Below, one piece after another: positions 25,569 through 34,460 of a DNA stretch of 62,220 nt. The DNA comes from Pseudomonadota bacterium. Lineage in GTDB: Bacteria > Pseudomonadota > Alphaproteobacteria > Rhizobiales > JAKPQE01. The stretch's first letter is position 1. Each line of letters begins with the position of its first letter. The stretch lies in the NCBI GenBank assembly GCA_029572955.1, contig JAKPQE010000039.1:1-62220 (forward strand). Direction: 5' to 3'. The notes beneath the pieces were generated by a model. It searched no databases. It saw only the letters and a list, made by a program, of their open reading frames with translations, and was not told where the DNA came from. A program made the position numbers and the translations under genes.

Positions 25569-26731
25569 GAGGGTCCGCCATGACCATCGGCCAGCTCGCC
25601 CGCACCGCCACCGCCACGGCGCCCGCCCGCACCGCCGCCGAGACCGCCGGCGCCGCGCCCGCCGCCGCCGCGCATCTGCCCAGGCTCGTCGTCGATCACA
25701 GCCATGTCGGGCGCCACGTCACCGGCATCGAGCGCATCGCCCTCGAACTCTTCTCGGCCGAGGCGCTGGCGCCGTTCCCGGTCGAGATCGTCGGCGCCGC
25801 CAGCCGCCGCGACATGATCGTCGCCCAGAACATCGGCCTGCCGGCGCGCGCCATCGCCGACCGCGAGGCGATCGTCCTTTGCCCCGGCTTTCCGCCCTCG
25901 CTCGCCCTGTCCGCCTTCGGCGGCCGGGTGCTGCCCTACATTCACGACCTCTTCCTCCTGACCCGGCCGCAGGACCTCAACATCCGCGCCAGGCTCTACA
26001 TGGTCGCGCCGTTCCGCGCGGCGGTGCGCCGCCTGCCGCGCTTCCTCGTCAATTCCCATGCGACCGAGACCGAGCTGCGCGCCTTCTGCCGGCCGGACGC
26101 CGAGATCGTTCTCTACCGGCCGAAGGTCCGCAACGTGTTCGGCCTCGACGCGGCGGTGCGCGAGTGGCACCCCGAGCCGACCACCGGCCTGCGCCTCGTC
26201 GCGCTCGGCACCGTCGAGCCGCGTAAGAACCTGATGGCCGCCGCCGACATCGTCGATGCGCTGCGTGAGGGCGGCTTCCCGACGAGCCGCCTCGACATCG
26301 TCGGTCGCGTCGGCTGGGGCGAGGACGCCGAGCGCCTCGCCACCCGGCCCGGCGTGACGCTGCACGGCTATCGCTCGGCCGAAGAGATCCGCGCCATCGT
26401 CGATGCCGCCGACATCTTCATCAACACCTCGCACGACGAAGGCCTCGGCCTGCCGCTGCTCGAGGCGCAATATGCCGGCCTGCCGGTGGTCGCGCCGCAA
26501 AAGCCGGTCTTTGCCGAAGTGCTGGCCGAGAGCGGCCTGCTCGTCGATCCCGCCGACCCGCGCGCCGCCGCCGGGCGGATCGCGGCGATGGTCGCCGAAC
26601 CGGGCTGGCGCAAGGCCGCCGCCGCCGGCGCCGCCGCCAACCTCACCCGCTGGAACGCCGCCGCCGAAGGCGACCATGCCGGCGTCATCGATCTGCTGAT
26701 GCGGCTCGCCGCAGGGCGCATCCGCGCCTGA
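25565..26731 (+). CDS. GT4-type glycosyltransferase
   Basis: A 388-residue GT-B glycosyltransferase, overlapping the copolymerase stop by 4 nt (ATGA). The N-terminal half has DHSHVGRHVTGIERIALELF. The C-terminal half has ALGTVEPRKNLMAAADI, LDIVGRVGWGEDAERL, FINTSHDEGLGLPLLEAQYAG and PVFAEVLAESGLLVDP, matching GT4 retaining enzymes. An internal ATG at 25580 with GAGAGG upstream is an equally good start. It likely adds one sugar of the exopolysaccharide repeat on the cytoplasmic face; donor and acceptor are unknown. Confidence 0.9.
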   Translation: MRGSAMTIGQLARTATATAPARTAAETAGAAPAAAAHLPRLVVDHSHVGRHVTGIERIALELFSAEALAPFPVEIVGAASRRDMIVAQNIGLPARAIADREAIVLCPGFPPSLALSAFGGRVLPYIHDLFLLTRPQDLNIRARLYMVAPFRAAVRRLPRFLVNSHATETELRAFCRPDAEIVLYRPKVRNVFGLDAAVREWHPEPTTGLRLVALGTVEPRKNLMAAADIVDALREGGFPTSRLDIVGRVGWGEDAERLATRPGVTLHGYRSAEEIRAIVDAADIFINTSHDEGLGLPLLEAQYAGLPVVAPQKPVFAEVLAESGLLVDPADPRAAAGRIAAMVAEPGWRKAAAAGAAANLTRWNAAAEGDHAGVIDLLMRLAAGRIRA

Positions 26732-26751
26732 CCGGCTCACGAGGACCCGCG

Positions 26752-28200
26752 ATGCTCTTCCGTCAAACGCTCCTGTACCTGCCGGCCCAGCTTCTGGGCC
26801 CGCTGGCGCAGTTCGTGGCGGTGATCGCCTGGACCCATTTCCTGTCGCCGACCGGCTACGGCAATTTCACGCTGATCACGGCGAGCCAGGACTTCGCCTA
26901 TCTCGTCGGCATGGGCTGGTTCACCTTCTATGCCCTGCGCTACTACGGCGACATCACCGACCCGGAGGAGCAGACCCGCTTCCGCAACACCGAGGTGGTG
27001 GCGCTCGCCGCCGGTTCCGTCGTTCAGGCGGTGGTCGGCATCGGCCTGCTCGTCTTCATCGTCGACATCCCGCTGACGCCCTTCGTGATCGCCGCGACGG
27101 TCGTCTACATGATCAGCCGGATGGCCAACACGCATTTCGCCGAGCGTGCCCGCTCGGCCCAGGCGATCCGCGCCTATTCGATCCTGCAGACCGTCGGCCC
27201 GGTGGTCGGCCTGATGCTCGGCCTTGCCGCGACGTCGATGATCCACGCCTCGGCCGCGACCGCGCTCGCCGGCTATGCCGTCGCCCAGATCGCCGCGATC
27301 GGCCTCGTCGCGCCGCTGCTCGGCATCGGCCGTCATCCGCGCCGCCTCGAGCACGGCCTCGTGCGGCGCGCCATGACCTACGGCCTGCCGCTGCTCGTCT
27401 CCGGCCTCTTCGACTGGATCGGCCTCAACGGCATCCGCTTCATCGTCGAGTGGGAAATGGGCGCCAAGGGCGTCGGCCTGCTCGGCGTCGGCTGGGGTCT
27501 CGGTCAGCGCGGCGCCGCCGTCGCGGCCATGCTGGTCACCGCGGCCGCCTTCCCGCTGGCCCTTGCCCAGGCCCGCCGTGGCGGCCACAAGGACGGTTTC
27601 GCCCAGCTCTCGCGCAACGGCGCGCTGCTCGTCGCCGCCCTCGCGCCGGCCGTCGCCGGCCTCCACGCCATCAGCCAGCCGCTGGTCGAGCTGCTCGTCG
27701 CCGAGCCGTTCCACGACGCGACGATGGCGATCCTGCCGCTCGCCGTCCTCGCCGGCGCCCTGCGCAATCTGCGCCTGCATTTCGCCGACCAGACCTTCCT
27801 CATCGCCGAACGGCCGGGCCTCGTTGCCGTCGTCGATGGCGCCGAGGCCGTCGTCGCCGTCGTCTCGGCCTGGATCGGCCTTCGCTACGGCGGGCTCGTC
27901 GGCGCCGCCATGGGGGCCGCGATCGGTACCGCGATCAGCGCCATCGTCAGCTTCCTCATCGCGACGCTGAAATTCGGCCTCGTCATCCCGATCGGCGCCA
28001 TTGCCCGCATCGTCGCCGCGAGCGGCGTGATGTGGCTGGCGCTGCATCTCGTGCCGCAGCCGGGCTCGGTCGTCGGCCTCGTCGCCGAGATCGTGCTCGG
28101 CGCCCTGATCTACGGCGTCCTGCTCGCCGCGCTGCATCCGCGCATCGTCGCCGAGACGGCGCGCACCCTGATGGCACGCGGTGCCATGCCGGGCGAGTGA
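26752..28200 (+). CDS. Oligosaccharide flippase (Wzx-like) membrane protein
   Basis: A 482-residue protein with about 12 to 14 hydrophobic segments, starting MLFRQTLLYLPAQLLGPLAQ. The N-terminal half has HFLSPTGYGNFTLITASQDF, typical of the polysaccharide biosynthesis (MATE-like) flippase family. It would move undecaprenyl-linked repeats to the periplasm for polymerisation. It starts 20 bp after the GT4 gene. I see no separate Wzy polymerase gene in the window, so that step is encoded elsewhere or in an unrecognised form. Confidence 0.88.
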   Translation: MLFRQTLLYLPAQLLGPLAQFVAVIAWTHFLSPTGYGNFTLITASQDFAYLVGMGWFTFYALRYYGDITDPEEQTRFRNTEVVALAAGSVVQAVVGIGLLVFIVDIPLTPFVIAATVVYMISRMANTHFAERARSAQAIRAYSILQTVGPVVGLMLGLAATSMIHASAATALAGYAVAQIAAIGLVAPLLGIGRHPRRLEHGLVRRAMTYGLPLLVSGLFDWIGLNGIRFIVEWEMGAKGVGLLGVGWGLGQRGAAVAAMLVTAAAFPLALAQARRGGHKDGFAQLSRNGALLVAALAPAVAGLHAISQPLVELLVAEPFHDATMAILPLAVLAGALRNLRLHFADQTFLIAERPGLVAVVDGAEAVVAVVSAWIGLRYGGLVGAAMGAAIGTAISAIVSFLIATLKFGLVIPIGAIARIVAASGVMWLALHLVPQPGSVVGLVAEIVLGALIYGVLLAALHPRIVAETARTLMARGAMPGE

Positions 28201-28425
28201 GGCCGCGTCCGTCAACGAAACAGAGAGACTGTGCCGAAACGGGACGAAGTGACGGCAAGTCCCCGGCAGCCTTCGATCGAACGGAGCAACAAATTGAAAC
28301 ATTTGGGGTTTTCAGACCGTTGGCGGGATTGGGCGCCGGTACGCGCGACTGGCATGGCCCTCGCACCGTTCGGCCGAAGGCCCGTCCCGCATCGGGGCAG
28401 TGCCAGAACCGAAGGGATTGGAACC

Positions 28426-29199
28426 GTGGCCAGGAACCCGAAACTCGCCACCCTTGCCGTCGTCGACGGTTGCCCGATCAACGTGGCGACCCTTGGCGAG
28501 GCCTGCGACCGCCTCGCCGACACCGCCGAGGCCGGCGAGGGCTTCACCTTCTTCACCCTCAACCTCGACCATCTCGTCAAGCTGCGCCGCGACCCCGCCT
28601 TCCACGGGGCCTACGGCCGGGCGACCTTCGTGTCGGCCGACGGTGCGCCGGTGGTCCATCTCGCCCGCCGCCAGGGCGCGCGCCTCGAGCGCACAACGGG
28701 CGCCGACATCGTGCTGCCGCTCGCGGCCGAAGCGGCCCGCCGTCGCCTGCCGGTCTATCTCTTCGGCTCGACCCGGGAATCGCTTGCCGGCGCGGCGCGC
28801 GAACTCGTCGCCCGCTATCCCGGCCTCGAGATCGCCGGCCTCGAATCGCCGCCCCAGGGCTTCGATCCGGCCTCGCCCGAGGCCGACGCGGTGATCGAGC
28901 GCATCGCCGCCTCGGGTGCGAAGTTCTGCTTCATCGCCCTCGGCGCTCCGAAGCAGGAGATCTTCGCCGACCGTGCCCTGCAGCGCTCCGCCGGCGTCGG
29001 CTATCTGTGCATCGGCGCCGCCCTCGATTTCATCTCCGGCCACCAGACGCGGGCGCCGCGCTTCTTCCAGACCGCCGGCATCGAATGGCTGTGGCGCCTC
29101 ATGACCAATCCGCGCCGCATGGCGTCGCGCTATGCCAGCTGCGCCGTCGTCTATGCCGAGATGCTGGCATCGCCGCCGCGCCGTGCGGCGGACGGCTGA
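28426..29199 (+). CDS. WecG/TagA/CpsF-family glycosyltransferase, GTG start
   Basis: A 257-residue GT26 enzyme. Motifs: GEGFTFFTLNLDHLVKLRRD, TFVSADGAPVVHLARRQG, RTTGADIVLPLAAEA, LPVYLFGSTRESLAGAARE and FIALGAPKQEIFADRAL, then FISGHQTRAPRFFQTAGIEW. GT26 enzymes add ManNAc or other sugars to lipid-linked acceptors. The best start is the GTG at 28426, with GAAGGG 9 nt upstream and a length normal for the family. A longer open frame to 28231 has no conserved residues. About 225 bp of apparently non-coding DNA precedes it. Confidence 0.88.
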   Translation: MARNPKLATLAVVDGCPINVATLGEACDRLADTAEAGEGFTFFTLNLDHLVKLRRDPAFHGAYGRATFVSADGAPVVHLARRQGARLERTTGADIVLPLAAEAARRRLPVYLFGSTRESLAGAARELVARYPGLEIAGLESPPQGFDPASPEADAVIERIAASGAKFCFIALGAPKQEIFADRALQRSAGVGYLCIGAALDFISGHQTRAPRFFQTAGIEWLWRLMTNPRRMASRYASCAVVYAEMLASPPRRAADG

Positions 29200-29243
29200 T
29201 CGCTGCCGACCGCCGACAAGGACCCCGAACCGGGAACACCGAA

Positions 29244-30584
29244 ATGACCGATATTGCCACCACCACCGACACCCGCTGGATCGACCCGCACGCCACCGGC
29301 GCCGCCGTGCTTGCCCGCCGCGCCGAGACCGAGCGCCGGACACCGGGCCTTGTCGAGGCCGGCACCGGCACCGCGGCTCGCGCCGGGCACCGGCTGGTGC
29401 TCATCCATCCGATCGATCCGCGCGGCAACAAGGTCGGCGGCATCGAGACCCATGTCCGCGTCATGCTGCAGCGCCATCCCGAGGACTTCTCGGTCCTCCT
29501 CGTCGGCGTCGACGGCCGCGGCGACCTCGCGATCGGCGAGCCGGTGAAGATCGACGTCGGCGGCCGCGTCATCGACTTCCTTCCCGTCGTTCACGTTCCC
29601 GACGACGAGATCCACCAGGCCGCGACCAGCATCGGCCGGTCGATCACCTTTCGCGTCGCGACCGCCCTGCTGCGCCACTACCGGACGATCCGCCGGCTGA
29701 TCGGCAAGGGACCGGCGACCGTCGAGCTGCAGCGCTTCGAGTTCGCTCCCTTCGCCCGCGCGCTCGGGCTGCCGGTCGTGCAGATCGTTCATGGCGAGGG
29801 CTCGAAGGACCAGAAGATGGATTCGCTCATCAAGCGGTTCTGGTTCGTCCATGCCGCCGCCGAGCGCATCGCCCTCGCGCTCGCCGACCGCATCGTCGGC
29901 GTCAATCCGAACATCGTGAAGCGCATCGAGGCGCAGTTCCCGGCCCATGCGAAGAAGGCCTCGTTCATGACCGTCTCGGTCGACACCGGGATCTTCCCGC
30001 CGGTGCCGTTCGACGTCTCCGACGACGTGCTGCGCATCGTCTTCACCGGCCGGCTCGACGCGTTCAAGGATCCGCCGCTGATGTTCCGCGTCATCGAGCG
30101 CCTCGGCCGCGCCCTCGATGGCCGCGTCGAATTCCACTATGTCGGCACCAGCGATCCGCATCGCTATGGCGAGTTCGCGGCGATCGAGCACCTGACCGTG
30201 CGCCACGGCTTCAAGGACGCCCGCGGCGTCCACGAGGTGCTGACCCGCTGCCATGCCGGCATCCTCACCTCCTATTTCGAGGGCATGCCCTGCTTCCTCC
30301 TCGAGACGATGTCGACCGGCCGGCCGATGGGCGCGATCCGCCTGCCGCAATACGATCCGCTGGTCGAGACCGGCAGCACCGGCTTCCTCGTCGAGCGTCT
30401 CGACGACACCGAGGCGACCGTCGAGGCGATGGCCGCGGCCTGGCTCGATCTCTGGGCCGGCATCAAGTCCGGGACGATCCGCACCGAGGCCGTGCACGAG
30501 CGCGTCGTTCCCTATTCGGTGAATACGCAGCTGCCGCGCCTGTTCGATATCCATCGCGCCCTCGCGGCGCCCAGGCACGGGTGA
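29244..30584 (+). CDS. GT4-type glycosyltransferase
   Basis: A 446-residue GT-B glycosyltransferase. After a variable 45-residue lead it has RLVLIHPIDPRGNKVGGIET, PVVQIVHGEGSKDQKMDSL, ADRIVGVNPNIVKRIEAQF, RIVFTGRLDAFKDPPLMF, VEFHYVGTSDPHRYGEF and GILTSYFEGMPCFLLETMS, the family-4 nucleotide-sugar motifs. Start at 29244. It sits between the WecG-like gene and the GINT1-like gene, all on the plus strand, and is probably part of the same exopolysaccharide transcript. Sugar specificity is unknown. Confidence 0.9.
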   Translation: MTDIATTTDTRWIDPHATGAAVLARRAETERRTPGLVEAGTGTAARAGHRLVLIHPIDPRGNKVGGIETHVRVMLQRHPEDFSVLLVGVDGRGDLAIGEPVKIDVGGRVIDFLPVVHVPDDEIHQAATSIGRSITFRVATALLRHYRTIRRLIGKGPATVELQRFEFAPFARALGLPVVQIVHGEGSKDQKMDSLIKRFWFVHAAAERIALALADRIVGVNPNIVKRIEAQFPAHAKKASFMTVSVDTGIFPPVPFDVSDDVLRIVFTGRLDAFKDPPLMFRVIERLGRALDGRVEFHYVGTSDPHRYGEFAAIEHLTVRHGFKDARGVHEVLTRCHAGILTSYFEGMPCFLLETMSTGRPMGAIRLPQYDPLVETGSTGFLVERLDDTEATVEAMAAAWLDLWAGIKSGTIRTEAVHERVVPYSVNTQLPRLFDIHRALAAPRHG

Positions 30585-30591
30585 CGGCGGG

Positions 30592-32139
30592 ATGCTGGAT
30601 CGTCAGACAGCACAGCGAAGCGGGGAGACGTCGGGAACGACGGCCCTCCGTCGCGTGCTGTTCGTCGTCGATCCGGCGCGCCTGTGGCGCTGGCAGGTCG
30701 AACTCGTTTCCGAATTCGCCGGCGACAACGGCTATCGCGTCGCCGTCGCCAAGGCGCCCGAGAGCCGCTCCCTGCCGCGCGGCCTGACGACGCTCTTCGC
30801 CTTCGAGCGCCTCGTCTACGGCCAGCGGTCGAGCTCGGCCGACATCACCGATCTTGCCGCGCTCGCCGCGCCGATCGTCACCATGCGTCCCGGCGAGCAC
30901 GACGTCGTCGTCGATTTCGCCGGCATCGATCTGGCGAGCGCGCTCGGCGACATGCCCGCGCTCATTCTTCTCTACGACGGCGTTGCCGACGACACCGCCG
31001 CCATTGCCGCGATCGTCGACGGTCGCCGCCCGCGCCTCACCCTTGCCGGCTGCGACGACAGCGGCCTCGGCGATGCCCTGCCGGCGGTCGAGGAGCCGCG
31101 CATCCTCTCCCAGGCGCTCGAGCCGGTGTTCGCGACCGGCGCCGAGCTGGTGCGCCGGGCGCTCCGCGAAGGCACCATCTGCGCCGGCACCGACTGGCAG
31201 GTGACGCCGCAGCAGGTGACGCTCGCCCGCCGCCCGCTCACCTTCGGTCTGCAGGCACTCGTCGCCAAGATCGGCGCCCGCCTCGACCGTCACGTCCGCA
31301 CCGCGCCGCGCTGGGCGATCGGCTGGCGCCCGGTCGTCGCCGGCGACACCATCGCCGACCGGCTGGCGATGCCCGATGCGCGCTATTTCCGCCTCCCCGA
31401 CGACGGCCGGCGCTATTTCGCCGATCCCTTCGTGATCGTCCGCGACGGCCGGCGCTACGTCTTCTGCGAGGAATACCCCTACGCGACGGGCAAGGGCGTC
31501 ATCTCGGTCTTCACCATCGAGGCCGACGGCCGCGTGACGAGCCCGCGTGTCGTGCTCGAGCGCCCCTATCACTTGTCCTACCCGTTCGTCTTCGAGCGCG
31601 GCGGCGAGGTCTTCATGATCCCCGAGACGCTCGGCAACCGCGCCATCGAACTCTACCGCGCCGTCACCTTCCCGGACCGCTGGGAGAAGGTCGCGACCCT
31701 CGTCGACGGCGTCGAGGCGTCCGACGCGACGCTGCTCGAACGCGACGGCCGGCTCTGGCTCTTTGCCGCCATTTCCGACGGCGGCCGCTCGACCTGGGAC
31801 GGCCTCGGCCTCTTCCATGCCGACGATCTGTTCGGCGAGTGGCGCGCGTTGCCGGCCAATCCGGTGCTCGCCGATGCCGGCGCCGCCCGGCCCGGCGGCG
31901 AGATGTTCGTCCGCGACGGCGCGCTCTATCGTCCGGCCCAGGACTGCCGCGAATTCTACGGCGGCGGCCTTGCCATCGCCCGCGTCGACCGTCTCGATCT
32001 CGACGGCTACGCCCAGACCGTCGTTGCCCGGATCAAGCCCGACCCGCGGCGCGCCGATGTCGGCATGCACACCGTCAACACCGGCGGTGGCATCGAGGTG
32101 ATCGACATTTTCGGCGATTTCGCCTGGCGGCAAGACTGA
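30592..32139 (+). CDS. GINT1-like (glucosamine inositolphosphorylceramide transferase N-domain) family protein
   Basis: A 515-residue protein in two parts. The N-terminal 220 residues look like a divergent formyl- or glycosyltransferase-type Rossmann domain (RVLFVVDPARLWRWQVELV). The C-terminal 270 residues are a beta-propeller-like domain with YFADPFVIVRDGRRYVFCEE, PYHLSYPFVFERGGEVFMIP and VEASDATLLERDGRLWLFAA. That matches the N-terminal domain of plant GINT1 and its bacterial relatives, frequent in capsule and exopolysaccharide loci. The reaction is not established in bacteria; sugar addition or modification is the likely role. It begins 7 bp after the GT4 gene. Confidence 0.78.
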   Translation: MLDRQTAQRSGETSGTTALRRVLFVVDPARLWRWQVELVSEFAGDNGYRVAVAKAPESRSLPRGLTTLFAFERLVYGQRSSSADITDLAALAAPIVTMRPGEHDVVVDFAGIDLASALGDMPALILLYDGVADDTAAIAAIVDGRRPRLTLAGCDDSGLGDALPAVEEPRILSQALEPVFATGAELVRRALREGTICAGTDWQVTPQQVTLARRPLTFGLQALVAKIGARLDRHVRTAPRWAIGWRPVVAGDTIADRLAMPDARYFRLPDDGRRYFADPFVIVRDGRRYVFCEEYPYATGKGVISVFTIEADGRVTSPRVVLERPYHLSYPFVFERGGEVFMIPETLGNRAIELYRAVTFPDRWEKVATLVDGVEASDATLLERDGRLWLFAAISDGGRSTWDGLGLFHADDLFGEWRALPANPVLADAGAARPGGEMFVRDGALYRPAQDCREFYGGGLAIARVDRLDLDGYAQTVVARIKPDPRRADVGMHTVNTGGGIEVIDIFGDFAWRQD

Positions 32140-32239
32140 ACGACAGGTCGTCCTCGCAACCGATCGCTTTCGGGGGTTGCCGGACCGCGGGACGCCGACT
32201 ACGTTCGCCGTGCTGCATCCGCCGAAGGACCGCGCCCGC

Positions 32240-32587
32240 GTGCCCCCCAATCGCGTCTACAAGATCGTGCCCGAACAGCTCTGGCGCGCCGCCGAAGCGG
32301 CGGGCGCCTTCGCCGGTGCGCCGGTCGATCTCGCCGACGGCTTCATCCATTTCTCGGCCGCCGACCAGGTCCGCGAGACGGCGGCGAAGCACTTTGCCGG
32401 CCTCCGCGACCTGCTCCTCGTCGCCATCGACGGCGACCGGCTCGCTCCGGCGCTGAAGTGGGAGCCCTCGCGCGGTGGCGCGCTGTTCCCGCATCTCTAC
32501 GGCCCGCTCGGCCTCGATGCGGTCGTCTCGGTGCGGCCGCTGCCGCTCGGAGCCGACGGCCGCCACCTCTTTCCGGAGGATCTTTAG
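32240..32587 (+). CDS. DUF952 domain protein
   Basis: A 115-residue protein of the DUF952 family, with VYKIVPEQLWRAAEAAGAF, DGFIHFSAADQVRETAAKHF and LKWEPSRGGALFPHLYGPL. Relatives are often encoded just before pyrD in rhizobia, and here the stop TAG is followed directly by the pyrD ATG. The function is unknown; the fold resembles glutathione-transferase-like or ADP-ribosyl-like proteins in some annotations, and I do not commit to either. The GTG at 32240 with GAAGGA upstream gives the family length; an upstream TTG at 32177 would add 21 residues. Confidence 0.82.
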   Translation: MPPNRVYKIVPEQLWRAAEAAGAFAGAPVDLADGFIHFSAADQVRETAAKHFAGLRDLLLVAIDGDRLAPALKWEPSRGGALFPHLYGPLGLDAVVSVRPLPLGADGRHLFPEDL

Positions 32588-33679
32588 ATGCTCGCCGGCC
32601 TTTTCGATCTTGCCCGGCCGCTCGTGCTGTCGCTCGATGCCGAGCGCGCCCACAACCTCACCGTCAAGGCGCTGGCCAGCGGCCTTCATCCGCGCTGCGC
32701 CGCGCCCGACGACCCGCTGCTCGCCCGTCGCCTCTTCGATCTCGATTTTCCGAATCCGCTCGGCATGGCCGCCGGCTTCGACAAGAACGGCGAAGTGCCG
32801 GACGCGCTCCTTGCCCTCGGCTTCGGCTTTGCCGAAATCGGCACGGTGACGCCGCGCCCGCAGCCGGGCAATCCGCGCCCGCGCCTGTTCCGGCTGCCGG
32901 CCGACAACGCCGTCATCAATCGCTTCGGCTTCAACAATGACGGCCATGCCCGGGTGCTGTCGCGGCTGGAGCGCCGGCGCGGCCGGCCCGGCGTCGTCGG
33001 CGTCAATGTCGGCGCCAACAAGGATTCGGCCGACCGGGTCTTCGACTATGTCACCGGCATCGCCGTCTTCGCCCATGTGGCGAGCTATTTCACGATCAAC
33101 GTCTCCTCGCCGAACACGCCCGGCCTCAGGGACCTGCAGGCGCGCGATGCTCTGGCCGAACTGCTGACCGCGGCGCTCGTTGCCCGCGACGAGGCCGCCG
33201 CGCGGATCGGCCGGCGCGTGCCGGTGTTCCTGAAGATCGCGCCCGATCTCGACGACGGCCACCTCGAGGAAATCGTCGACGAGGCGACGGCGCGCGGCAT
33301 CGACGGCATGGTCGTCTCCAACACGACGATTGCCCGCGACGGCCTCACCGACGGGACAACCGCCCGCGAGGCCGGCGGCCTCTCCGGCCGGCCGCTGTTC
33401 CGCCGCTCGACGCGGATGCTGGCGCGGGTCCGCCGCCAGGTCGGTCAGGACATGCCGCTGATCGGTGTCGGCGGTGTCGATTCGCCCGAATCCGCCTTCG
33501 CCAAGATCGCCGCCGGCGCCGACCTCGTGCAGATCTATACCGGGCTCGTCTTCGGCGGTCTCGGCCTCGTCGATGCCATCAAGCGGCATCTGGCGCGCCG
33601 CGCGCGCGCCGAGGGCATGGCCACTATCGCCGAGGCGGTCGGCACCAATGTCGCCGCCTGGGCCGACAGCAATCCGTGA
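32588..33679 (+). CDS. pyrD: Quinone-dependent dihydroorotate dehydrogenase (class 2)
   Basis: A 363-residue membrane-associated flavoenzyme that oxidises dihydroorotate to orotate and reduces ubiquinone, the fourth step of pyrimidine synthesis. It has the N-terminal amphipathic quinone-binding helices of class 2, NPLGMAAGFDKNGEVPDAL, FGFNNDG, GVNVGANKDSADRV, the catalytic-serine motif NVSSPNTPGLRDLQ and the FMN-phosphate site GVGGVDSPESAFAKIAAGAD. It abuts the DUF952 gene and lies 11 bp before the ArsC-like gene. Confidence 0.97.
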   Translation: MLAGLFDLARPLVLSLDAERAHNLTVKALASGLHPRCAAPDDPLLARRLFDLDFPNPLGMAAGFDKNGEVPDALLALGFGFAEIGTVTPRPQPGNPRPRLFRLPADNAVINRFGFNNDGHARVLSRLERRRGRPGVVGVNVGANKDSADRVFDYVTGIAVFAHVASYFTINVSSPNTPGLRDLQARDALAELLTAALVARDEAAARIGRRVPVFLKIAPDLDDGHLEEIVDEATARGIDGMVVSNTTIARDGLTDGTTAREAGGLSGRPLFRRSTRMLARVRRQVGQDMPLIGVGGVDSPESAFAKIAAGADLVQIYTGLVFGGLGLVDAIKRHLARRARAEGMATIAEAVGTNVAAWADSNP

Positions 33680-33690
33680 GGAAGGAAGCG

Positions 33691-34035
33691 ATGACCGTCA
33701 CCATCTGGCACAATCCGCGCTGTTCGAAGTCGCGCCAGGCGCTCGGGCTCCTGGAGGAGAAGGGCGAGACGCCGGCGGTCGTCGAATATCTGAAGACCCC
33801 GCCGAGCGCCGACGAGCTGCGTGCCGTGCTGAAGCAGCTTGGCCTCAAGCCGCGCGAGCTGATGCGCACCAAGGAAGCGGTCTACAAGGAGCTGGGGCTC
33901 GCCGCCGTCACCGACGACGAGGCGCTGATCGCGGCGATGGCCGCCAATCCGGTGCTGATCGAGCGCCCGGTGGTCATCTCCGGCGGCAAGGCCGCGCTCG
34001 GACGTCCGCCCGAGCGCGTTCTCGACGTTCTCTGA
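33691..34035 (+). CDS. arsC: ArsC-family reductase (glutaredoxin type)
   Basis: A 114-residue thioredoxin-fold protein. The active site is HNPRCSKSRQAL with Cys11, followed by VVEYLKTPPSADELRAVLKQ, MRTKEAVYKELGL and a final RPVVIS with GRPPERVLDVL. This matches the glutaredoxin-dependent arsenate reductases (HNPxCxxSR). No arsenite exporter or ArsR lies beside it, so it could be a housekeeping YffB/ArsC-like protein rather than a resistance gene. The start at 33691 has GAGGAAGGA upstream. Confidence 0.88.
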   Translation: MTVTIWHNPRCSKSRQALGLLEEKGETPAVVEYLKTPPSADELRAVLKQLGLKPRELMRTKEAVYKELGLAAVTDDEALIAAMAANPVLIERPVVISGGKAALGRPPERVLDVL

Positions 34036-34045
34036 GATCGGCCGG

Positions 34046-34348
34046 TCAGGATTCCGGCGGCGGCAGCTGCTTGGCCGTCGCCTTGCCGACCTTCATCACC
34101 CGGACGATGAACCAGACCGGGAAGACGACCATGGCGCCGATCACGAAATAGCGGATCGCCCAGTCGATCGCCTCGAAGCCCATGTCGTAGATGCGCACGA
34201 TCAGGCGACGGAAGCTGTCGAGGATTTCGTGCGGGCTGATCCCGAGCGCCGACAGGATCACGCCGACGACGAAGGACAGGAACACGAGCCGGACCAGCAC
34301 CCAGCCGGGAGGCCCACCGAAGAAACGGGTGATGAGGTTCGAGTCCAT
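34046..34348 (-). CDS. DUF6460 membrane protein
   Basis: A 100-residue protein starting MDSNLITRFFGGPPGWVLVR. Two hydrophobic segments, about residues 18-38 and 62-84, flank ALGISPHEILDSFRRLIVRI. This matches DUF6460, small inner-membrane proteins of unknown function in Rhizobiales. It lies 113 bp after the start region of nadE's 3' end on the same strand, so co-transcription with nadE is possible. The start at 34348 is preferred; codons further upstream lack conservation. Confidence 0.78.
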   Translation of the reverse strand: MDSNLITRFFGGPPGWVLVRLVFLSFVVGVILSALGISPHEILDSFRRLIVRIYDMGFEAIDWAIRYFVIGAMVVFPVWFIVRVMKVGKATAKQLPPPES

Positions 34349-34460
34349 CGTTTGCCGGCACCCTCCGTTGCAGCGTCGCTCGCCGTGAGCCGTCCTTAGA
34401 TAGGAACGATGTTCGGCGATTGCAGGGCAAAATCGCAAGTCGCCGGGGACCGCGGCCGGC

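Noticed and set aside
27450-29240. Plus-strand open frame fused ahead of the GT4 gene, crossing the flippase and WecG genes
   Set aside because: The upstream part is low-complexity arginine-rich sequence out of frame with two real genes; the GT4 begins at 29244.
33691-34035. Arsenic resistance operon
   Set aside because: The ArsC-like gene stands alone after pyrD, with no arsR, arsB or acr3 beside it; the ArsR at 60648 is far away and of another type.
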